64,000 nt of DNA from Devosia crocina (GCF_900116545.1 NZ_FPCK01000001.1:1364001-1428000); one strand, 5' to 3'. Positions 1 through 10,659 are shown, counted from the first letter of the stretch. Notes: generated from the letters alone by a model not told the origin. Made by a program: numbers and translations.

Positions 1-1326
1 ACGCTTGAAGAGCGGATCCTTTCCAACGCAGATAGCCAGTCCTCACTCGGCACGGACTGGCTGAACTTTGCCAAAGATCAGTGGAATCTGTCCTCTGGGC
101 GGCAGGCGGAGCTCGACGAGCTCTACAAGAAGATGAGCGCCGAGCAGCTCGAGCTGACCAAACAGCAGCTCGAATACACGCGCGGCGTTACCAACAAGCA
201 ATCCGCCATGGCGGACGCGCAGCTGGCATTGGCGACCAAAGTCGCCAATCAGCAGATGCAGATCGCTGACTGGCAATTCCAGGTCGCGAAAGAAGACCGC
301 GAGCGGTACAACACCAAGTTCAAGCCGATCGAGGATCAGTTCATTGCCGAGGCGAGCAATTATGCCTCGCCGGAACGGCTTGCACAGGTGGCCGCAGAAG
401 CGAAAGCCGACGTGCTCACCGCTGCCGAGCAGAGCAAAGAAGCAGCCCGGCGCCAGTCTGCCGCGATGGGCATCAACCCAAACAGCGGTCGGTTTGCCGG
501 TATCGAGCGCGCAGGCGAACTGGGTACAGCTCTCGCCTCCGCCGGCGCGCAGAACAATGCCCGAACCGCAGCGAAGGACAAGGGCCTGGCGCTCAAGGCC
601 GACGTCGCCAATCTCGGGCGGGGGCTGGCGGCCACATCGGCCCAGGCGACCGCGCTTGGGCTCAATGCAGGCAGCGCCGCAACCAGCGGCACGACGGCTG
701 CAACGGGCTTGGGCCTGCAAGCTGGCAACTCCGCCATCGGAAACATGAACTCTGCAATCGGGCTCGGTATCGACACCCGTTCGAGCATTCTTGGCGCCGG
801 TCAGACCAACCAAAGCATGTTCAACAATTCGACCAGCATTGTGAACCCAGGCTTTGGCGGCGCGCTGACCGGACTGCAGGGGCAGGGCGCGACGCTCGGC
901 AATTTCTACAACACCCAAGTCGGCATCCAGCAGCATAATCAGCAGCGATCAGACAACAACTTCAACGGCATCATGGGAGCGATCGGTACTGGCCTCGGTC
1001 TCTTCCTCTCGGACGAGAACGTCAAAGAGGACAAGCGCCCCATTCCCGAAGGCGAGGCCCTCGACAAAGTCATCGATCTGCCTGTCGAAAGCTGGCGCTA
1101 CAAGGAAGGCGTCGCCGACGAGGGCGAGCATGTCGGCACCTATGCCCAGGACTTCCAGGAGGTCACAGGCAAGGGCGACGGCCACACCATTCCAGCCCAG
1201 GATGCGATCGGGCTCACCATGAAGGCTGTGCAGGACCTCAACAGCAAGGTCGATCGCTTGGCGAAAGCGGTCGGCATTGCGCCACCCGCCAAGAAGAAGC
1301 CCGCCCAGCTGCCGCTGGCCGCATAA
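1..1326 (+). CDS. Phage tail/virion protein with C-terminal S74 intramolecular chaperone (5' partial)
   Basis: The frame is open from the first base, so the gene begins upstream; the ATG at 133 is only an internal methionine. The visible part has a helical, Gln/Ala-rich N-terminal half, a low-complexity Ala/Gly/Ser/Thr region around codons 200-330, and a C-terminal chaperone of endosialidase domain (Peptidase S74). That domain starts at Ser337 in the motif LSDENVK and continues through a WRY segment and a final helix (AIGLTMKAVQDLNSKVDRL). In characterised S74 proteins this domain trimerises the upstream part and then cuts itself off just before the Ser. The protein is therefore probably a trimeric, fibre- or neck-associated virion protein. 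It is followed 12 bases later by the next late gene. The family call is firm for the C-terminus; the role of the rest is inferred. Confidence 0.8.
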   Translation, partial: TLEERILSNADSQSSLGTDWLNFAKDQWNLSSGRQAELDELYKKMSAEQLELTKQQLEYTRGVTNKQSAMADAQLALATKVANQQMQIADWQFQVAKEDRERYNTKFKPIEDQFIAEASNYASPERLAQVAAEAKADVLTAAEQSKEAARRQSAAMGINPNSGRFAGIERAGELGTALASAGAQNNARTAAKDKGLALKADVANLGRGLAATSAQATALGLNAGSAATSGTTAATGLGLQAGNSAIGNMNSAIGLGIDTRSSILGAGQTNQSMFNNSTSIVNPGFGGALTGLQGQGATLGNFYNTQVGIQQHNQQRSDNNFNGIMGAIGTGLGLFLSDENVKEDKRPIPEGEALDKVIDLPVESWRYKEGVADEGEHVGTYAQDFQEVTGKGDGHTIPAQDAIGLTMKAVQDLNSKVDRLAKAVGIAPPAKKKPAQLPLAA

Positions 1327-1338
1327 GGAGACACGGAA

Positions 1339-2610
1339 ATGTTCGGCATTGGCCTTGGTGGTTTCGTTGATGGGTTCACCCGCGGCATGGGCTTGCGCGA
1401 GGAGATGAAAGATCGCGAGCAGAACCGGCTTGACCGGGCGGAAGATCGGAAATGGCGAGCCGAAGATCGCGCCTTCCAGCAGGAGGAGCGGGCATTCGCT
1501 CGATCGGAGCGCCAACGCCAGTTGGGACAGCGCAACCGTATCGAAGCCATCCAGTCCGACGCGCGGCAGGAATTTGCCCAAGGCGTAGAGGCGGGCACCT
1601 ATAAGGAAAGCGAGTTCGACAAGTTCTGGGTCGAATACGCCATGCCGCGCCTGCAGGGTGAATATATCATGCAGGGCGACATCGACTCGGCAAAGGCGCT
1701 GGCCGACTGGAGCACCAGCACGAATTCAACGCGCGGTCGAAACCTGTTTGCGACGGCTCTTGCGCACTACCAGTCCGGCAACCACGCCAAGGCGCTCGAG
1801 ATTGCCAGCGAGGCCGCCAACCTGCCTGGATATGGCCCTGGCATGGATTTCCGCGTTGAGGAGCTCACCACCAAGAAGGGCGACCATGTCGGATGGGCGG
1901 CCGTCTACACCGATGCCGATGGGAATGAGTTCCAGCAGGAGATGGACGACGAGGACGTCGGCACCTTCATCTCCGGACTTCTCAACCCGCAGGCTACTTT
2001 CGAGGCGGAGCGGGCCGCCGCCGCGAAGGCAGCCGAACGGCAGACGGAGCTCGAGACATACGAGTCCAAAAAGGAAATCGACCAGCGCTACAGCACCACG
2101 AATGACAGGAGCCGGGCGGATGCTATCAAGGCACTGCGGGATCAGTACAAGCCGGACCCGTTCGACGATAGCAAGGTCAGTTTCGACGCTATGCCGCGCG
2201 AGGAGCAGGAACGGCTGATCGCGCAAGAGCTCAGCTTGCAGCAGGGCGGCTCAAGCCAAATGGCGCCCACCCCTCGCGTCATTGTCGACAACCAGACAGG
2301 CCAGCGGGTTCAGCCATCCAGCGCAAGCTCCGGACAACCTGCACCGGGTCTGGGACAGAGCCCGAAGCCGAGCCAGACGGAGAACCCGGCCGTTGGCATC
2401 TCGCCGCGTCCGAATGCGGTGATCAATGGTGTCGAGGATCCGAGCTTGCCGGCCCCGCCAAGTGCTGCCGAGGCGGTCGATATGGCCGCGCGCGAGATGG
2501 TCAATGGTGGCGACCCGCAAGCAATTGCTCGCCAGCTGCAGGCAATGGGCGTGCCCCAAAGCAAGTGGCCTGAAAGCGTGACCCGCCCGTTGACGCAATC
2601 GGGCCGCTGA
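1339..2610 (+). CDS. Phage structural-module protein with N-terminal coiled coil
   Basis: This 423-residue protein starts 12 bases after the S74-chaperone gene, behind the purine-rich sequence AAGGAGAC. Residues about 20-80 are extremely rich in Arg, Glu and Gln and should form a long charged coiled coil. Residues about 290-380 are Pro/Ser/Gln-rich and probably disordered. No catalytic motif is visible. Its place between the chaperone-bearing virion protein and the giant polyvalent protein suggests a virion component, possibly an internal or ejection protein, but this rests on position only. I do not recognise a named family. Confidence 0.7.
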   Translation: MFGIGLGGFVDGFTRGMGLREEMKDREQNRLDRAEDRKWRAEDRAFQQEERAFARSERQRQLGQRNRIEAIQSDARQEFAQGVEAGTYKESEFDKFWVEYAMPRLQGEYIMQGDIDSAKALADWSTSTNSTRGRNLFATALAHYQSGNHAKALEIASEAANLPGYGPGMDFRVEELTTKKGDHVGWAAVYTDADGNEFQQEMDDEDVGTFISGLLNPQATFEAERAAAAKAAERQTELETYESKKEIDQRYSTTNDRSRADAIKALRDQYKPDPFDDSKVSFDAMPREEQERLIAQELSLQQGGSSQMAPTPRVIVDNQTGQRVQPSSASSGQPAPGLGQSPKPSQTENPAVGISPRPNAVINGVEDPSLPAPPSAAEAVDMAAREMVNGGDPQAIARQLQAMGVPQSKWPESVTRPLTQSGR

Positions 2611-2691
2611 CAGTCTCCTCAATAGCCCGTATAAGCATGGCGTTCGCCGCGCATGGACGTGCAGCATACTCTTACGGGAGCACTGCACGTC

Positions 2692-5600
2692 ATGGCTATT
2701 GTCGTAAAATCGGGTCACAAATTTTCCGACCCGATGGGTCTCTACCGCAACCGCCAGAACCCGCTGGACGCTAGGGTCAATGGCGTAGATCCCGCGGATG
2801 CGATTACGCCCATCAGCGCAACTGCGCCGGGCGAAGATCCCGCCATTCAGGCCGAGCGCCTGGCGGTCGAGCAGGCGAACAGCGAAACCAAATCCACCCT
2901 CAAAAGGCTCAATGCCGCCGAGCCGGGCCGGTATGAGGCCGTGGACGAACCGAACCTGACCGCATGGCAGGAAGAGTGGCAGGCACGCCAGCCCGGTTGG
3001 CTTGAAGACACCGCGCGAATCTTCGGCGGTTCCGTCGCCAAGGGCACCGGATCCATCGTCTCGGGTCTCGGCAACGCGATCACCGCGCTCGGCAATGCGA
3101 CCACGACGCGCGCAATAAACTCAATTTTCGGAACAGAGTACGGTCAGGCCAACCCGCTCGGCGCGCCAGCTGACTGGATCAACAATCTTGGTGAAAAGAC
3201 ACAGGAGGGTGTGTCCTACGCCACGCGCGAAGCAATCGCCAACTCTACGCCTGAAGGCGACCTTTTGGATCCGTCCACCTGGAGCCTGGGCAAGGCACCC
3301 AGTCTGCCGGGGTACGCAGCTCTGACGCTCGACGTTTTCGGGCAGATGACGCCGGTTATCGCGGCGGCCGTGGTGGCCGGCCCCGCCGGTGGCGCCGTGA
3401 TCGGCGGCTTGCAGGGAGGTGGCGCAGCAGGCCAGCAAGCCGAGGCCATCATCGACCAAATGGCGGAAGAGCCGGGCCTGCTCGAGAAGGAGTCGGCGTT
3501 CTATCGCGAGCAGATCGCGGCCGGCCGATCACACGAGGAGGCACTCGCCGCCACCAAGGCAGCTGCGGCACAATCCGCCTTCCTCATGACCGCTCCGATT
3601 TCCGGCCTCGGCGGCTTTGCCACCAGCAAGATACTCGACCCGGCCACGGCCGTGTTGCAGGGCAAGAACATCGTTGCGCGCATTCTTGGCCGTGCGGGCT
3701 TGTCCGCTGTCGAAGAAGGCGTGCAGGAAGCCGCAGAAACCGTCGCCACCAATGCCGGTGTGAATGTCGGCGCCGGCACGAATCTCAACCTGACGGACGG
3801 GACATTCGGTGACTTCCTGCTGGGCGCTCTGGCGGGCAGCGGGCCGGGTGCTGTGGCCGGGGCATTTTCCAAGGGATCTGCCGATACCGGTGACGAAAGC
3901 GCCGCTCCAGTTGCCGGAATGGCCGAGGCGGTTGCGCAAAGTCCTGATCAGGTTGCGCCTGCGGCCGAGATGGCTGCGCCACCCGCCCAGACCCAGCCGC
4001 CCGGTGGCGTGCTCACCCGTGCGCGTCAGCATGGAGCCGAGCAGGCGCCTGCGACGGGCGCCGGCGAAACTCTGCTGGTCAACGACCCAGCATTGCCGGG
4101 GCAGGGCGCCGGACCATTGCACGGTCAGGCGGTGCAGGTGGCGCCAAATCAGACTGGCACTGACCCCGACTGGCTGCGAGTCCTGCTCGATGACGGCAGC
4201 GAACAAGACGTGCCCAAGCGCCTCCTGCAAGGCACTGACGGCACGCCCTTGCGCCCAGACCCTCAGGCGACCGCAGCGCCGATCGCGGTTGCCCGCGACG
4301 AGCCGGGACTGCCCAGCGCCGGTCAGCGCGTGATCGTCGAAGCCGAAGGCCTCGCTCCCTTCAATGGACAGGTCGAGCAGTTCATCACCAACGAGGACGG
4401 CAGCGTTGAAGCTATCGTCATCGACGATGATGGCGAGGTGCTGCAGGTGCCCCGGGAAGCGGTGCGCTCGCTCAACCTTTCATCGCACGAGGTGGAGGCC
4501 ATGGAGATGGCCGATAATCCACCTCCGCCTATGCCGAATATGCCAGAGGCCGGCGGTCGCAATCGACAACTGCCGAACGAGCAGGGTCAGGTCAGCACAG
4601 TCGTCTTCCCCGATGACACCCACGCCGCTCTATATGACTTCGGCGCGCAAACGGCACAAACACGGCGCCTCGATCGGGCAACGGGGGAAAGCGCGCTGGC
4701 GCGCGCCCAGGCACCGCTCGATATGGCACGGGTCCAGCCCATTGCTGATGCTCTTGGGGTTCGACCCGAGGACATTGCTGAAATCGCCGACGACTATCGC
4801 TACCGTGTGCAGCGGGCCGCGCGCAACGCGACCGCCGGCGGCACGACGCAGATGCACGGCCTCAATCCCGAGCGGATGAAGGCATGGCGGGCGGCGCGCT
4901 CCGAGGTGCCGGCGGTAGAGGGTGCGGTTGAGGAAAGCGAAGCAGCGGCACCAATCTCGGACGATGCAACCTGGTGGAGCGAACTGGGCCCCGGCGCACG
5001 GAAGGCTGCTCTTGCCTCGGCCGGAGTGAAACGCACCGAACGGGTGGAGTGGGAGAAGTTCACCAAAAACATCCAGCGCAAGCTTGCTGGCGTGAGGGTG
5101 GAGATGGATGGGCTCGATCGGGCGCGAGCCGCATCCCAGGCTTTGGATGCTGACGCCGCGACGCTGGCCAGCACTGCTGAAATCGCGCCATTGGACGTTG
5201 CTTCCGATAACAGCCAGACTGCTGAGTTCTCGTCGGAGATGCCTCCTGCTTCTGAAGAACAGGAGACATCGGGCGTCACCCTAGATGTCGCTGCGCAAGA
5301 GGCTGCAACATCGCCTGCCAATGAGCGCCCCGAACCCTCGCAGGCGCAGAAGGAGGCAGGCAACTACAAGCTGGGTCACGCTCGGGTCGGCGGCCTCGAC
5401 CTCTCGATCGAGAACCCTGCCGGATCTGAGCGCAAGGGTGTCGACAAGGACGGCAAGGCCTGGTCGGTCGAGATGAAGAGCCACTACGGCTACATCAAAG
5501 GCACTGTGGGGAGGGACAAAGACCACATCGACATCTTCGTGAAGCCAGGCACAGAAGCACTTGATGCAGATGCTCCGGTCTTTGTGGTCGACCAGGTCGA

Positions 5601-8600
5601 CGAAAAGGGACGCTTCGACGAGCACAAGGTCATGCTCGGCTTCCGCGATTTCGATGAGGCGCGAGCGGCTTACCTAGAGAACTATACCACGGGCTGGGAG
5701 GGCCTTGGCGGGCTCGGCACGACTGATCTTCGGGAGTTCAAGCGCTGGCTGAAAGAAGGCGAGACAGCCAAGCCCTTTGGTACACTGGCAACAACCACGG
5801 TGCCGGAAACTACAGTCGCCACCACCTCGGCAACGGATGATGGTACGCGCAGCGAGGTCGATGGGATCGAGGCCGCGCTGTCGCTTGCCAACACCTTTGC
5901 CGACCCACTCGATGTGGCGCAACGGTGGATCGGAGATGCCGAGAAGACCGAGGCAGAGCTTGATACACTTCGGACATCGGCGCGTCGCGTCGAACGTTCG
6001 ATCTATGCCAAGCACAATGTCCGCAACGCTTCGGAGGCAGAAGACGCGCAGCTGACCGAAAAGGAGCAGCAGTTCCTCTTCTACGGCGAAGGCCCCACCG
6101 ATCGCGAAACCCTCAATGCGATTGGTGACATGATCGAGCCCATCGGCGATGCGCGCGATGCACGTGCTGAACTTGCCAGAGCGATTGCTAAACTGCCGGA
6201 CCAAGCCGACTACGAGGGCATGGGGATTGACGGCAAGATCAGTGTGGGCCGTCTCCTCGTACTAGGGTCGGAGATACAGCGCCTCGGCCTAGATGCTGAA
6301 GCGACGCTGATGGAAGCCACCCAGAGCGTTGCCGATCGCTACCGGGACGCGGACGACGCTGAATTCATGGTTCGAAGCGCGCTCGAGCGGCTACGTCCAT
6401 TCATCAGCATGAACAGAGAACCCGCTCCCGCGGCCAATGCTGCGAAGCGTCTTGAAGTGGCGCAGGAGACGCTTGCCGCGGCGGAAGCGACTGATGCCGG
6501 CAAGCCTGGGCCTGACTTTGCTACCTTCCGAGCGGCGTTGCCGCTTGACGAAAGTGGTGACCCAGACCTTGACGGCGCCGGGCGCCGAATCCTCGACGAT
6601 GTAGGTGGGCAAGGCATTGCTTGGGCTCGGCTAAGCGACAGCCAGAAGCGCAAAGCTCTCGGCGTTGCGCAGTCGGAAAGTCGCAGAAACTCACGTGAAG
6701 GGGTGGAGCCGGTTGCAGTGATCACCGGCAACGAACTCGGCGTGGAGTTCAAAGGGCCGGATAATATGCCCGCGCTCCGCCGAGCGGCTGCGAAGTGGTA
6801 CGATGACAATCTGATTGGCACCACGGCTACCATGCAGGACGGAACCGTCGTCCACTTCAACAAGCGCGGTCGGAAAGAGAGCACGCAGGGCCGCAAGGGC
6901 GACCTCCTGTTACGATCGGTGCCTGCAATTCGGGACATCATCGAAAAAGGTGAGGTGGTGCTCCGTGAGCCCGGAGACCGGGAACGCGTACAAGAGCGTC
7001 TCGTGATCCGCGCGCCGGTTCAGCTGCTTGGACGCGTGCGATCGCTGGTGGTCAGCGTGCACCGAATGGCCGACGGCAGCTTTCAATACGACTTCAACAC
7101 GGATCGGGAAGACGGGGGCCCGGGGGCCAGTGTACCCGGCGGGCAGGCGAGGCAAAGCCTCGCGGAGGTCGGCTTGGAAAGCGCCCCCGTGGATATGAAT
7201 ATAGGCTTCTGGCGTCCCGCGCGCAAGCAACAGGGGACGACTGAGGCTGTCCGCAGTCAGCTGCGGGACAGCGCGCTTGGGCACCTCGTCGATGCTCTTG
7301 AGCAGACCGATCGACTGCGCATCGTCACCAGTGCCGATATAGATTCCGGTGGCGAGGGCGTGCAGGGTTGGACCGATCCAGATGGCACAATCACGCTTGT
7401 AGCCGATCAGATCGACAGCGACCCTGCGGCGGTCCTGCTGCACGAGGCATTTCACTCGGGCGCTCACGATCTGCTGGGAAGCACCCAGTGGCGCCAGCTG
7501 ATGATGCGTCTCGCCGGCCTCTATCGGCAGTTCGAGCAGTCGAAGGGTAGGGCACGCGATTTCTTCGACGCAGCGCGGGCGCGGGTGGAATCCGCTGAGG
7601 CAGCAGGCGACAGGCTGACGGAAGGTCTGCGTGTCGAGGAGTTCGCCGCCTATGCGATCGAGGAGCATGCCTCCGCGCCGGCGGCCCTTTCAAAATGGGT
7701 GGACGAGGTTATCGGTGCCATTAAGGCTTGGGTGCTGAAGCGTTTCGGCCGCCAGGTGGGCGCGATCACGCCGGCCCAGCTGCAGGCTATTGCCAAGTAC
7801 GCGCTGCAGGACGGCCTGAGTATCGGCGAGGGACCGTTAGCGGGTATGGCGTCTCGCCGGAAGTCGATAGCCGCGCGCACAGGCCTTTCAGCGCCACAAC
7901 TCGATAAAACGGCGATCACTGACTACCTCGCGGGAAAGCTCACCGACCTGAAGCCTGCGATGTTGGCCGCCATTCCGCTCAACTACTTCACCGAGCTCAA
8001 GCGGCCGGGGATGGTGGCGGTGGACCACTACCTCAAGGTCAAGCGCCAGATGGACGCTTACCGGGGAGAGAAGCATGCGTCCGTCGATGCCGTGGCGCAG
8101 CAGTGGCAGAAATATGCGGGGCTGGGTTTTGGTGGCGGCAAGATCGAAGGAAAGACGAGGGCGGCCGCGCTCGCCGACCTCATGCACGAGGCGACGCTGC
8201 GCGGGATCGACCCGAGCCAGACGGATGAAGACACAAAGGCAAAGCCGGGCTACCAGCAGCTTCGCGAGCGTTTTCTTGCCATTCCGCCAGCGGGTAGGGC
8301 GCTCTTTGAGAAAGTCCGCGACACCTATCGCGAGCAGGCTGACGAGCTGGACGCGATCCTCCTCGACAATGTCCGCAAAACCCAAGAAGTGGCATTCCGT
8401 CGCGCAGAGGACAAATATCGCGAAAAGCTTGAAGAGATCAAAGCCAGCGACCTGAAAGGCCTAGATAAATCGAAGGCGGAGAAGGATGCGCAGGACGTCT
8501 ATCAGGGAGAGATGCGCCGCGCGACTTACAACATGAAGGCCCGCATGACCAAGCTGCGCCTGGCCTTCGAAGCCAGCCGAGTGCCGGCACCATATTTCCC

Positions 8601-10659
8601 CTTGGCGCGCTTCGGGCAGTATTTTGTCACTGTGCGCGATGTTGATGGCACGGTGGTCAGTTTCTCGAAGCGAGAGACGGATGCTGAACGCCGCCAGCTC
8701 GAGCGCTCCATGAAGCAGGCTTATCCCAACCTGCGGGTTGAGAGCGGCCTGATGGCAGAGAAGAGCAGCGGACGCGACCGCATGGACCCGCGCATCGTCG
8801 CCGAGATTGAAAGCCTCCTCGGAGATGCCGACGTAGACGCTTCCGTTATGGATGCCATTTGGCAGCGATACCTCGAGAGCATGCCCGACCTCAGCGCTCG
8901 CAAGCGCTTCATCCACCGTAAGGGTATTGCCGGTTTCGACGGGGATGCACTGCGGACCTTTGCCAGCAATCAGTTTCATGCCGCCCACCAGATGGCGCGG
9001 CTCAAGTTCGGTATCGACCTGCAGGAGTTGAGCGACCAGGCGGTCGACCAAGCCAAGGAGGCTGATGATCCGATCCGCGGCATGCAGCTGGCAAATGAAC
9101 TGTCGAAGCGCCATGCATGGGTGATGAACCCCACCGGTAGCCAGGCTGTTCAGGCGGTGACCTCAACCATGTTCACCTGGTATCTCGCCGCATCGCCGGC
9201 GGCCGCTATCGTCAATATGGCTCAAACTCCGATGATCGCCATACCCGTGCTGGGCGCCCGTATGGGAGGCGTGGGTAAGGCAACGGCGGCTATTGCCAAG
9301 GCATCGGCTGACGTCATCAGGGGCAAGGGCTCCGCGCGAAATGCAAACCTGACCGCCGAAGAGATGAAGGCCATGGAGGCCTTCTACGAAAGCGGCATGA
9401 TTGACCGAACGCAGGCTCATGATCTCGCCGGCGTTGGCGAAGTAGGGCTGGCCTATTCACCCCTCCGACACAAGATCATGGCGGTCATCTCCTGGGCATA
9501 CCACAATGTTGAGGTGTGGAACCGCGAAGTGACGGCCCTGGCCGCCTACCGCCTTGCGCGGGAGCAGGGACATCATCAGGGCAAAGCGATCGACATCGCT
9601 CATGATCTGACTTGGCAGTCACATTTCGACTATTCCAATGCCAGCCGCCCGCGCGTCATGCAGGGCGATGTGCAGAAAATCGCCTTCGTCTTCATGTCGC
9701 ACCAGGTGAACATGTGGTACCGGCTCTTCCGCGACATACACCAGGCCGTGAAAGGCGAAAGCCCGCAGGCCCGCAAAGAAGCTCGGTACCAGCTGGCCGG
9801 TATCATGGGCATGACGACGCTCTTCGCCGGCACGACCGGACTCTTCGGCTACAATGTGCTCATGGCGCTGGCAGGGCTCGCCTTTGATGATGACGATGAT
9901 CCGCGCAGCTTTAAGGAGGAGATGGAGGGTCACATCATCGATCTCCTCGGCAAGGATCTTGGCGGGATCGTACTGAAGGGTGCCCCGGGCCATCTCACCG
10001 GCGTGGACCTGACCAGCCGTCTCGGTATGCCGGACTTCTTCGTCCGCGCGCCAAATAGCGGCGCGGAGGGCAAGGACTGGTTCCAGGACCTTCTGGTCAA
10101 CGCCTTCGGTGTTGTGCCGGCCACCTTCCTCAGCACCGTGGACGGGGCGGGTCTGGTTATGGAGGGCAAGGTTGCGCGAGGTCTTGAGGTAATGGCGCCC
10201 AAGGCAGTGAAGGACGCGATGCAGGCCTGGCGCTACTGGAACGAGGGCGTGCTGAGCCGCCGCGGCGACGTCGTGCTGGCGAAGGATGGCGAGACGGTGC
10301 TCGACGGCTTCATTGAGCTGATTGGTTTCACCCCGGCGCGTGTCTCCGAAACGTATGAGCGCATGGGCACGCTGAAGGATGCGGAGCGGCATGTGCTCGA
10401 CGAACGGCGCGAGCTGATGAACCGGTTTGCGCTGGCAATAGCAACTGGAGACCCTGACGCCCGAAAGGCTGCGATGGAGGCCATCAGGAACTGGAATCGC
10501 AAGCCTTATGCGCGAGCTGTGCCGATCACGTCAGACAGCCTGACGCAGTCGCTGCGGTCGCGAGCACGGACGGCAGCAAAGCGAGAGGACGGGGTTTTGA
10601 TCACCGATCCGGAGCTGTCGCGGTGGCTGAGGGCGATGTTGCCGGAGCGGGTATACTAG
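2692..10659 (+). CDS. Giant phage polyvalent protein (internal virion / ejection type, about 2,655 aa)
   Basis: I place the start at ATG 2692, which has GGGAG 11 bases upstream; an in-frame ATG at 2653 has no such site. Residues about 200-400 hold Gly/Ala-rich hydrophobic stretches that could insert in membranes. Residues about 892-1021 match the inorganic-pyrophosphatase-like domain of phage large polyvalent proteins (motifs YIKGTVGRDKDHIDIFV and DEHKVMLGF). Residues about 1340-1470 resemble the LPD3-type domain. A zincin motif, HEAFHSGAH, begins near residue 1584. Residues about 2160-2420 resemble LPD38, with a hydrophobic NMAQTP segment. Such proteins are packaged in the head and injected with DNA, where their domains are thought to counter host defences. 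Domain names come from family memory, and the boundaries are approximate. Confidence 0.85.
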   Translation: MAIVVKSGHKFSDPMGLYRNRQNPLDARVNGVDPADAITPISATAPGEDPAIQAERLAVEQANSETKSTLKRLNAAEPGRYEAVDEPNLTAWQEEWQARQPGWLEDTARIFGGSVAKGTGSIVSGLGNAITALGNATTTRAINSIFGTEYGQANPLGAPADWINNLGEKTQEGVSYATREAIANSTPEGDLLDPSTWSLGKAPSLPGYAALTLDVFGQMTPVIAAAVVAGPAGGAVIGGLQGGGAAGQQAEAIIDQMAEEPGLLEKESAFYREQIAAGRSHEEALAATKAAAAQSAFLMTAPISGLGGFATSKILDPATAVLQGKNIVARILGRAGLSAVEEGVQEAAETVATNAGVNVGAGTNLNLTDGTFGDFLLGALAGSGPGAVAGAFSKGSADTGDESAAPVAGMAEAVAQSPDQVAPAAEMAAPPAQTQPPGGVLTRARQHGAEQAPATGAGETLLVNDPALPGQGAGPLHGQAVQVAPNQTGTDPDWLRVLLDDGSEQDVPKRLLQGTDGTPLRPDPQATAAPIAVARDEPGLPSAGQRVIVEAEGLAPFNGQVEQFITNEDGSVEAIVIDDDGEVLQVPREAVRSLNLSSHEVEAMEMADNPPPPMPNMPEAGGRNRQLPNEQGQVSTVVFPDDTHAALYDFGAQTAQTRRLDRATGESALARAQAPLDMARVQPIADALGVRPEDIAEIADDYRYRVQRAARNATAGGTTQMHGLNPERMKAWRAARSEVPAVEGAVEESEAAAPISDDATWWSELGPGARKAALASAGVKRTERVEWEKFTKNIQRKLAGVRVEMDGLDRARAASQALDADAATLASTAEIAPLDVASDNSQTAEFSSEMPPASEEQETSGVTLDVAAQEAATSPANERPEPSQAQKEAGNYKLGHARVGGLDLSIENPAGSERKGVDKDGKAWSVEMKSHYGYIKGTVGRDKDHIDIFVKPGTEALDADAPVFVVDQVDEKGRFDEHKVMLGFRDFDEARAAYLENYTTGWEGLGGLGTTDLREFKRWLKEGETAKPFGTLATTTVPETTVATTSATDDGTRSEVDGIEAALSLANTFADPLDVAQRWIGDAEKTEAELDTLRTSARRVERSIYAKHNVRNASEAEDAQLTEKEQQFLFYGEGPTDRETLNAIGDMIEPIGDARDARAELARAIAKLPDQADYEGMGIDGKISVGRLLVLGSEIQRLGLDAEATLMEATQSVADRYRDADDAEFMVRSALERLRPFISMNREPAPAANAAKRLEVAQETLAAAEATDAGKPGPDFATFRAALPLDESGDPDLDGAGRRILDDVGGQGIAWARLSDSQKRKALGVAQSESRRNSREGVEPVAVITGNELGVEFKGPDNMPALRRAAAKWYDDNLIGTTATMQDGTVVHFNKRGRKESTQGRKGDLLLRSVPAIRDIIEKGEVVLREPGDRERVQERLVIRAPVQLLGRVRSLVVSVHRMADGSFQYDFNTDREDGGPGASVPGGQARQSLAEVGLESAPVDMNIGFWRPARKQQGTTEAVRSQLRDSALGHLVDALEQTDRLRIVTSADIDSGGEGVQGWTDPDGTITLVADQIDSDPAAVLLHEAFHSGAHDLLGSTQWRQLMMRLAGLYRQFEQSKGRARDFFDAARARVESAEAAGDRLTEGLRVEEFAAYAIEEHASAPAALSKWVDEVIGAIKAWVLKRFGRQVGAITPAQLQAIAKYALQDGLSIGEGPLAGMASRRKSIAARTGLSAPQLDKTAITDYLAGKLTDLKPAMLAAIPLNYFTELKRPGMVAVDHYLKVKRQMDAYRGEKHASVDAVAQQWQKYAGLGFGGGKIEGKTRAAALADLMHEATLRGIDPSQTDEDTKAKPGYQQLRERFLAIPPAGRALFEKVRDTYREQADELDAILLDNVRKTQEVAFRRAEDKYREKLEEIKASDLKGLDKSKAEKDAQDVYQGEMRRATYNMKARMTKLRLAFEASRVPAPYFPLARFGQYFVTVRDVDGTVVSFSKRETDAERRQLERSMKQAYPNLRVESGLMAEKSSGRDRMDPRIVAEIESLLGDADVDASVMDAIWQRYLESMPDLSARKRFIHRKGIAGFDGDALRTFASNQFHAAHQMARLKFGIDLQELSDQAVDQAKEADDPIRGMQLANELSKRHAWVMNPTGSQAVQAVTSTMFTWYLAASPAAAIVNMAQTPMIAIPVLGARMGGVGKATAAIAKASADVIRGKGSARNANLTAEEMKAMEAFYESGMIDRTQAHDLAGVGEVGLAYSPLRHKIMAVISWAYHNVEVWNREVTALAAYRLAREQGHHQGKAIDIAHDLTWQSHFDYSNASRPRVMQGDVQKIAFVFMSHQVNMWYRLFRDIHQAVKGESPQARKEARYQLAGIMGMTTLFAGTTGLFGYNVLMALAGLAFDDDDDPRSFKEEMEGHIIDLLGKDLGGIVLKGAPGHLTGVDLTSRLGMPDFFVRAPNSGAEGKDWFQDLLVNAFGVVPATFLSTVDGAGLVMEGKVARGLEVMAPKAVKDAMQAWRYWNEGVLSRRGDVVLAKDGETVLDGFIELIGFTPARVSETYERMGTLKDAERHVLDERRELMNRFALAIATGDPDARKAAMEAIRNWNRKPYARAVPITSDSLTQSLRSRARTAAKREDGVLITDPELSRWLRAMLPERVY

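Noticed and set aside
2653..2691. ATG 2653 as start of the giant gene
   Set aside because: It has no ribosome site, whereas ATG 2692 has GGGAG at suitable spacing.
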